Under the pieces are notes generated by a model. It worked only from the letters and a program-made list of their open reading frames with translations. It searched no databases and was not told the DNA's origin. The translations under genes and the position numbers were made by a program. Positions 1 to 4,114 of a stretch of DNA of 6,280 nt are shown one piece after another. The stretch covers positions 1 through 6,280 of the forward strand of contig DBWD01000114.1 of the NCBI GenBank assembly GCA_002308555.1. The letters run 5' to 3'. The stretch is from a bacterium UBP3_UBA1247. Its GTDB lineage: Bacteria > UBA3054. The stretch's first letter is position 1, and the number at the start of each line of letters is the position of its first letter.

Positions 1-38
1 GCGGTATTGCCGTCCATACACTCTTTTTTGCGAGCCAT
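1..38 (-). CDS. nifJ: Pyruvate:ferredoxin (flavodoxin) oxidoreductase, N-terminal fragment
   Basis: Only the first 12 codons and part of the 13th are in the window; the gene runs off the left edge. Read on the minus strand from the ATG at 38-36 it begins MARKKECMDGNT followed by GC (Ala). The M-D-G-N-T-A block close to the start is characteristic of the N-terminus of pyruvate:ferredoxin/flavodoxin oxidoreductase, a large thiamine-diphosphate and iron-sulfur enzyme that converts pyruvate and CoA to acetyl-CoA and CO2 in anaerobic metabolism. A Shine-Dalgarno-like AAGGA lies about 6 nt upstream of this ATG, supporting the start; a second in-frame ATG lies at 17-15. A promoter sits at the expected distance upstream. 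With so few residues the family call rests on one motif, so confidence is moderate. Confidence 0.72.
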   Translation of the reverse strand, partial: MARKKECMDGNT

Positions 39-93
39 AGCGTTCCTTTTTTAATTTGTGGTTAAAAAGTAGTTTTACACGAATTATTAGTAG

Positions 94-123
94 ATTATAG
101 CAAAAGCCCCGAGGCCTCCGCAA
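94..123 (-). promoter_or_regulatory. Predicted sigma70-type promoter of the divergent nifJ-like gene
   Basis: On the minus strand there is a perfect -10 hexamer TATAAT (99 to 94) preceded by TGC, which makes an extended -10 (TGnTATAAT). A -35-like TTGCGG (123 to 118) lies 18 nt upstream. The expected transcription start is near 87, giving a leader of roughly 50 nt before the ATG at 38. The -35 element falls in the loop and 5' arm of the hairpin at 107-136. Confidence 0.68.
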
Positions 124-136
124 GGAGGAGCCGGGG
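107..136. other. GC-rich bulged hairpin with GCAA tetraloop between two divergent promoters
   Basis: The central stem CCTCC (115-119) / GGAGG (124-128) closes a GCAA loop (120-123), a GNRA-type tetraloop. After a 2-nt 3' bulge (129-130) G113-G114 pair with C131-C132. After a 2-nt 5' bulge (111-112) C107-C110 pair with G133-G136. That is about 11 pairs in all. On the minus strand the stem is followed by GCTTTTGC, a very short T run, so it could be a weak leftward terminator. No leftward gene ends here, however, and the nifJ promoter overlaps it. A role as DNA or RNA regulatory structure is inference. Confidence 0.45.
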
Positions 137-146
137 GAGCGACCAC

Positions 147-176
147 TTGATTTTTGACCCCTGTTTTTGATATTAT
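147..176 (+). promoter_or_regulatory. Predicted sigma70-type promoter of the tRNA (and possibly macA operon)
   Basis: A -35-like TTGATT (147-152) and a -10-like TATTAT (171-176) are separated by 18 nt. The -10 is preceded by TGA (168-170), an extended -10. The predicted start is near 183, giving a leader of about 18 nt before the mature tRNA at 201. No other convincing promoter lies between the tRNA and macA, so this may also drive the efflux genes downstream. A competing TTGACC (154-159) is a better -35 match but leaves only 11 nt to the -10. Confidence 0.55.
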
Positions 177-200
177 GTCTTCACATGTTTTTTGTGATGA

Positions 201-277
201 GGGCGGCTAGCTCAGTTGGTTAGAGCGCATGCTCGACATGCATGAGGTCACTGGTTCAAATCCAGTGTCGCCCACCA
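201..277 (+). tRNA. tRNA-Val(GAC), CCA encoded, atypical C33
   Basis: A complete 77-nt cloverleaf can be folded. The acceptor stem is 201-207 with 267-273 (7 pairs, one G-U). The D arm is 210-226 with loop AGTTGGTTA. The anticodon stem CATGC/GCATG is 228-232 with 240-244. The variable loop is AGGTC (245-249). The T arm is 250-266 with loop TTCAAAT. The discriminator is A274 and an encoded CCA lies at 275-277. The anticodon loop is TCGACAT (233-239), placing GAC at 235-237, which reads GUC/GUU valine codons. A35, C36 and A73 fit known valine identity elements. The oddity is C at position 33 (base 234), where U is almost universal. Reading the anticodon as CGA (Ser) is unlikely because there is no long variable arm. 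The gene is close enough to macA (27 nt) to be co-transcribed with it. Confidence 0.93.
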
Positions 278-304
278 TCTTCCCACAACTTTTTACGGCA
301 CCAT

Positions 305-1498
305 ATGAAAGGCCTACTTTACCTAATACTCTTCGCTGCGGTGCTTGCTGGAGGATGGTACGCCTACAAGTACTGGCAGGAGACTCAGACCGACACTAAC
401 GTTGAGATCGTCAAGACCGCTCCCGTCATCAAGCGCGACATCAGCGACATTCTCGAGGAGACCGGCACCATCAATCCCGTCAACAAGGTCGCCATCAAAT
501 CCGAAGTTTCCGGCCGCGTCCAGAACGTCTACGTGGAGGACGGCATGATGGTGACTTCCGGCTTCGTTCTGGTGGAGCTCGACAAGACGGACCTTCTGAA
601 TACCAGGAAAGACCTGGACTACGAGCTGAAGGAAGCGGAGCTTAACTATTCCCGCGCCAAGATCGACTACGACCGCAACAACGAACTCTTCCAGAAGCGG
701 ATCATCTCCTACGACGCCTACGACCAGGTCAAGACCACGCTGGATCTGAGATCCAACACCATTTTAAAAGTCATCACCAAGATCGACACCAACACCGACA
801 ACCTGAGGAAGACCACGATCTTCTCGCCCTCTTCCGGCACGGTCCTCAACAAGAACATCGAGGTGGGCGAAATGGTGGTGGGCGCCAACTCCGTCTCCTC
901 CGGCACGGAAATGATGACCGTGGCCGACCTCAAGGACCTGGAAGTCAGTTCCTACGTCAACGAGATCGACGTGACCAGGCTGCACGTGGGCCAGAAGATC
1001 GACATCACGGTGGACTCCACGCCGGGCGTGGACTATTCCGGCATCGTGACCCACGTGGCCCCCATGTCCTCCTCTTCCAGTTCCGGCGGCTCCAGCTCGG
1101 GCTCGTCCTCCAGCAAGGACGGCTTCGAAGTGAGAGTGGCCGTGAAAGGCGACGTGAGCCAGCTGAAGATGGGCATGACAGCCAACATCACCGCCACGCT
1201 GAAAGAAGTCAAGGACGCGCTGTGCGTGCCCCTGTCCTCCGTTTTCTGCGACAATTATGAGGTGGCTCCCTCAGCCCAGAAATACTACGTTTTCGTTGAG
1301 AAAAAGCAGGCCGTCGCGGAAGGTCAGAAAGCCCCCGCCCAGGAATTCGAGAAAAGGGACGTCGTCATAGGCGTTACCGACACCATGGGCGCCGAGGTCA
1401 AGGAAGGCCTTCAGGAAGGGGAGATGGTCGCCCTCAAACGTCCGGCCAGCATGAGCGAACCGGTGCGCAACCATGATTGGATGCGTCGGGGCCGCTAA
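305..1498 (+). CDS. macA: MacA-like periplasmic adaptor (HlyD/membrane fusion family) of an ABC efflux pump
   Basis: This 397-residue adaptor would bridge a MacB-type ABC pump to an outer-membrane duct. Residues 3-20 form an N-terminal inner-membrane anchor. The first lipoyl half spans about 59-93 and the alpha-helical hairpin about 95-168. The second lipoyl half (about 170-208) has the typical FSPSSGTV and VGEMV patterns. The beta-barrel is about 209-300 and the membrane-proximal domain about 304-380. At the hairpin tip R124, L128 and S135 have the i, i+4, i+11 spacing of the R-L-S motif used by adaptors to dock TolC. A Ser/Gly run (255-270) interrupts the beta-barrel. C307 and C315 lie in the membrane-proximal part. 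The start at 305 is chosen because the membrane anchor follows at once; the frame stays open upstream to 242, inside the tRNA, but that is not credible coding. There is no clear Shine-Dalgarno. Family is sure; substrate is not, and the MacA name reflects the MacB-type neighbour. Confidence 0.92.
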   Translation: MKGLLYLILFAAVLAGGWYAYKYWQETQTDTNVEIVKTAPVIKRDISDILEETGTINPVNKVAIKSEVSGRVQNVYVEDGMMVTSGFVLVELDKTDLLNTRKDLDYELKEAELNYSRAKIDYDRNNELFQKRIISYDAYDQVKTTLDLRSNTILKVITKIDTNTDNLRKTTIFSPSSGTVLNKNIEVGEMVVGANSVSSGTEMMTVADLKDLEVSSYVNEIDVTRLHVGQKIDITVDSTPGVDYSGIVTHVAPMSSSSSSGGSSSGSSSSKDGFEVRVAVKGDVSQLKMGMTANITATLKEVKDALCVPLSSVFCDNYEVAPSAQKYYVFVEKKQAVAEGQKAPAQEFEKRDVVIGVTDTMGAEVKEGLQEGEMVALKRPASMSEPVRNHDWMRRGR

Positions 1499-1516
1499 AA
1501 ATTCAAGGAAAAGATC

Positions 1517-2086
1517 ATGAAAAAAATCGCACTGCTTCTTGTTTCGCTAATCGTTCTGTCAGGCTGCGCCGCGGGCAACGTCAGGATCACCAAGTCCGAG
1601 CGCTACACTTTCCAGCCCAGGCCGCGCTTCCGCATCAATTACAACATCATCAACGACAAGGGCGAGAACATTACCCAGGAGATCATCAACAACAACTCCG
1701 AGGAATGGCTCATCTTCACCGAGATCTGCGACAAGGTGAAATACGTCATGGAAAGCGACAAAAAGGGCTACATAGCCGTGAACGACCCCTACGAGGAAGT
1801 CAGCTTCGTCGTGGATATCGGCTTTTCGGCTTTCTACCAGAAGCGCGTGACGGAAGACATGCTCTGGAACCTGCCCACCGCCACCCTGCTGCCCGGCTGC
1901 GACAAGGGCGAGACGAGAGTGCACTACCTTTCCATCACCATGCTGGCGCCGCTGCCCGGGCTTGAGGGCCTGGCGGAACTCTGGCGCGGCGAAACTATCC
2001 TGGAAGACGAGAACGAGGACATAACGGTTCCCTCGATGACCATGATCGAGGAGATCCTCCAGAAATTCCCGAAAGCGCTCCGCTGA
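1517..2086 (+). CDS. Unknown lipoprotein encoded inside the efflux operon
   Basis: This 189-residue protein has a clear lipoprotein signal: lysines at 2-3, a hydrophobic core at 4-14 and lipobox L-S-G-C with lipidated C17. The +2 residue is Ala, which by the E. coli Lol rule would send it to the outer membrane. A Shine-Dalgarno AAGGA lies 7 nt before the ATG. The mature part has no transmembrane segment and carries two further cysteines (C71, C128). Its C-terminal third, with LWRGE at 155-159 followed by a helix ending I-L-x-K-F-P (180-185), recalls the ending of DUF4136-type lipoproteins; I cannot confirm that membership. It lies 18 nt after macA and 4 nt before the ATPase gene, so it is almost certainly made with the pump. 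Classical MacAB-TolC systems have no such part. Function is unknown; an accessory or outer-membrane partner of the pump is inference. Confidence 0.85.
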   Translation: MKKIALLLVSLIVLSGCAAGNVRITKSERYTFQPRPRFRINYNIINDKGENITQEIINNNSEEWLIFTEICDKVKYVMESDKKGYIAVNDPYEEVSFVVDIGFSAFYQKRVTEDMLWNLPTATLLPGCDKGETRVHYLSITMLAPLPGLEGLAELWRGETILEDENEDITVPSMTMIEEILQKFPKALR

Positions 2087-2090
2087 AAAA

Positions 2091-2768
2091 ATGCCCAGGC
2101 CGGTCGTTGAACTATTCGATATCTGCAAGACCTACGACACCGGCGCCGCCGCGTACGAGGCTCTGCACAAGATAAACCTCAAGATAGAGGAAGGCGAGTT
2201 TTTGGCGATCATCGGCCCCTCCGGATCCGGCAAATCCACCCTCATGCACATCCTGGGCTGCCTGGACACGCCCACCAGCGGCGTCATGAAACTGGAAGGC
2301 AGGGACATTTCCAAAATGAGCGCCAACGAGCTGGCCGCCATACGCAACAAAAGGATCGGCTTCGTTTTCCAGACCTTCAACCTGCTGCCCCGTTTCAACA
2401 TTCTCCAGAATGTGGAGCTGCCCATGGTCTACGGCAACGTTTCTCCTTTCGACAGGAAGAAGAGAGCCATGGACGTTTTGAAAATGGTGGGCCTGGACGA
2501 CCGCTGGAACCATCTCCCCCAGGAGCTTTCCGGCGGGCAGCGCCAGAGGGCGGCCATCGCCAGGGCGCTCATCATGAATCCCGCCATGCTTTTCGCCGAC
2601 GAGCCCACGGGCAACCTGGACACCAAGACCGGCGCCCAGATCATGCAGCTTTTCAAGGAACTTAACGAAGCCGGGCATACCATCATCCTGGTGACCCACG
2701 ACCGCGAGATCGCCGCCCAGACGAAAAGGCAGGTCGAAATCAGGGACGGGAGAATAAGGGAAGTATGA
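2091..2768 (+). CDS. ABC transporter ATP-binding protein (MacB/LolD-type, stand-alone)
   Basis: This 225-residue nucleotide-binding subunit powers the permease encoded next to it by ATP hydrolysis at the cytoplasmic face. All catalytic motifs are intact: Walker A GPSGSGKST (42-50), Q-loop Q94, signature LSGGQ (146-150), Walker B MLFADE with catalytic E171, D-loop NLD (175-177) and switch H203. Length and motif wording fit the MacB/LolD/YknY-like lipoprotein- and macrolide-exporter ATPase family. In E. coli MacB this domain is fused to the permease; here it is a separate gene, as in Bacillus YknYZ. The ATG is 4 nt after the upstream stop and has no Shine-Dalgarno, which suggests translation by termination-reinitiation. 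Its own stop overlaps the permease start (ATGA), a second coupling. No credible alternative start is in frame nearby. Substrate cannot be inferred. Confidence 0.95.
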   Translation: MPRPVVELFDICKTYDTGAAAYEALHKINLKIEEGEFLAIIGPSGSGKSTLMHILGCLDTPTSGVMKLEGRDISKMSANELAAIRNKRIGFVFQTFNLLPRFNILQNVELPMVYGNVSPFDRKKRAMDVLKMVGLDDRWNHLPQELSGGQRQRAAIARALIMNPAMLFADEPTGNLDTKTGAQIMQLFKELNEAGHTIILVTHDREIAAQTKRQVEIRDGRIREV

Positions 2769-4000
2769 GTCTCATCCACGGCATAATGGTCGGCCTGAAG
2801 GAAATGTGGGCGCACAAGATGCGCTCCTTCCTCACCATGCTGGGCGTCATTTTGGGCGTCGCGGCCCTGGCCGCCATGTTCGCCTTCATGGAAGGCATGA
2901 TCGCCGACATGGAGAAATTCATCCGCGAGACCGGCGGCGTGGAGCGCGTGACCTGCTCCAGCGACCAGATCCCCGAAGACCAGATGCCTTTTTCCGGCCT
3001 CAACCGCCAGCGCCGCATGAAGGACATCCAGGCCCTGATGTACAACATTCCCGAGATAGACGAATTTTCCCCGGAAGTCAGTTTGGGCCGCGACTATCCC
3101 GTCCAGTACATGAACAAGACCGTCAGGGTGGAAGTCAGGGGCGTGACGGTAGGGGAGCTGGCTCTCAGAAATTACGAGGTGGAGAAGGGACGCTTCATCT
3201 GCGACCTCGACCGCGTGGAACGCCAGAGAGTCTGCGTCCTGGGGACCTATCCTTCCGACGAGCTTTTCGGCCAGTACGGCGACCCCCTCGGCCGCAAGAT
3301 CAGGATCGGCGGCAAGAATTTCCGGGTGGTGGGCGTCCTTAAGCATTACGTGGCCGGCCAGGGCGGTCAGAACTGGATGAACTGGAAGAACCGCATCGTC
3401 TTCATACCCATGGAGACCACCTGGACCGTTTTCACGCACAACAAGGACATTCCCGCCCTGGACATCCAGGTCAAGGACACCTCCAAGGTGGCCGAGATCT
3501 CGCAAAGGGCCCAGCAGGTGCTGTTCCACACCCACCGCCACATCAGCTGCCTGCAGATGAGGACCAACGAGGAGATGGTCCAGAACTTCTCGGACAGGAC
3601 CGCCGCCTTCAACATCACCCTGGGCATCGTGGCTTCCATCTCCATGCTGGTGGGCGGCATCGGCATCATGAACATCATGCTGGCCTCTATCAACGAGCGC
3701 ATCCGCGAGATCGGCATCAGGAAAGCCATCGGCGCCAGAAATATCGACATCCTTTCCCAGGTCATCGTGGAGGCCGTGCTGCTTTCCGTCCTGGGAGGCG
3801 TGCTGGGGGTCGGCGTAAGCCTGCTGCTTACAAAATTCATCACTTTCTTCGTCAAGGAAAATTTGAGCGCTCCCATCGTCAAACCGGAGCAGCTTCTCTT
3901 CGCTTTCAGCGTATCCGTCGTTGTCGGCATAGTTTTCGGCATTTTCCCGGCCTTCAAGGCCGCCAGTCTGGACCCCATAGAAGCCCTGCGCCACGAATAA
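2765..4000 (+). CDS. macB: MacB-type ABC permease (MacB periplasmic core plus FtsX-like domain)
   Basis: This 411-residue membrane subunit has the MacB/FtsX topology: TM1 about 21-42, a large periplasmic domain about 43-282, then TM2 about 283-308, TM3 about 332-363 and TM4 about 377-398. The block GGIGIMNIMLASINERIREI (297-316) and the GIRKAIGAR that follows (317-325) are diagnostic of the FtsX-like core, the coupling helix that contacts the ATPase. The C-terminus (LDPIEALRHE) is the usual ending of the family. Such permeases act by mechanotransmission, driving periplasmic substrate into the adaptor-TolC conduit rather than across the inner membrane. The N-terminal ATPase of E. coli MacB is absent and supplied by the overlapping upstream gene. 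Four cysteines (64, 146, 157, 262) fall in the periplasmic domain and could form disulfides. AAGGGAAG lies just before the ATG. Whether the substrate is a macrolide, peptide, lipid or lipoprotein is unknown. Confidence 0.94.
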   Translation: MSLIHGIMVGLKEMWAHKMRSFLTMLGVILGVAALAAMFAFMEGMIADMEKFIRETGGVERVTCSSDQIPEDQMPFSGLNRQRRMKDIQALMYNIPEIDEFSPEVSLGRDYPVQYMNKTVRVEVRGVTVGELALRNYEVEKGRFICDLDRVERQRVCVLGTYPSDELFGQYGDPLGRKIRIGGKNFRVVGVLKHYVAGQGGQNWMNWKNRIVFIPMETTWTVFTHNKDIPALDIQVKDTSKVAEISQRAQQVLFHTHRHISCLQMRTNEEMVQNFSDRTAAFNITLGIVASISMLVGGIGIMNIMLASINERIREIGIRKAIGARNIDILSQVIVEAVLLSVLGGVLGVGVSLLLTKFITFFVKENLSAPIVKPEQLLFAFSVSVVVGIVFGIFPAFKAASLDPIEALRHE

Positions 4001-4012
4001 GGCTTCCCTCCG

Positions 4013-4041
4013 TTGCGCCAAAAACCGTTTTTTGCTACAAT
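4013..4041 (+). promoter_or_regulatory. Predicted sigma70-type promoter of the TolC-family gene
   Basis: A -35-like TTGCGC (4013-4018) is 17 nt from the -10-like TACAAT (4036-4041). The -10 carries an upstream TGC (4033-4035), so it is an extended -10. The spacer holds A5CCG followed by T6. The predicted start near 4048 gives a leader of about 67 nt. The promoter begins 13 nt after the permease stop codon, so the channel gene can be expressed independently of the pump genes, although read-through is also possible because I see no strong terminator after macB. Confidence 0.62.
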
Positions 4042-4076
4042 TGTCCTAATATTTAGTGTGAAAAATGTGTGTTCAC

Positions 4077-4094
4077 TTTCGCCTCCGGGCGAAA
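4077..4094 (+). promoter_or_regulatory. UCCG-capped hairpin in the leader of the TolC-family mRNA
   Basis: TTTCGCC (4077-4083) pairs perfectly with GGCGAAA (4088-4094) over 7 pairs and closes a TCCG loop (4084-4087). This is a cUNCGg tetraloop, one of the most stable RNA caps. It lies in the predicted 5' leader, 20 nt before the ATG. It is followed by TAACCTTTTGG, with only four T, so it is not a convincing intrinsic terminator. mRNA protection or control of translation at the weak GGTG ribosome-binding sequence (4104-4107) is inference. Confidence 0.55.
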
Positions 4095-4114
4095 TAACCT
4101 TTTGGTGCTAACAT

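Noticed and set aside
181..197. TCACA-N7-TGTGA inverted repeat before the tRNA, considered as a CRP-like operator
   Set aside because: Orientation is the reverse of the CRP consensus (TGTGA-N6-TCACA), arms are only 5 nt, and it overlaps the predicted transcript start; too weak to call.
242..304. In-frame upstream extension of macA beginning at an ATG inside the tRNA
   Set aside because: The extra 21 residues translate the tRNA anticodon and T arms; the membrane anchor starts right after the ATG at 305, which is the natural start.
303..308. CATATG around the macA start, and again at the tolC start (4113-4118), resembling NdeI cloning junctions
   Set aside because: Flanking sequence is continuous native-looking DNA with a tRNA and promoters; two six-base coincidences do not show engineering.
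1477..1965. 162-residue plus-strand frame overlapping the macA end and the lipoprotein gene
   Set aside because: It is an out-of-frame reading of the lipoprotein gene, rich in Arg/His/Gln, with no ribosome-binding site; the lipobox protein in the other frame is clearly real.
2429..4021. 530-residue open frame on the minus strand opposite the ATPase and permease genes
   Set aside because: It lies antisense to two genes with intact motifs, is His/Asp/Gly-rich low-quality sequence with no recognisable domain, and is explained by G/C-rich third codon positions on the coding strand.
4019..4034. CAAAAA-CCG-TTTTTTG inverted repeat after macB, considered as an intrinsic terminator
   Set aside because: The stem would be almost all A-T with no following T run; it is better explained as the spacer of the tolC promoter.
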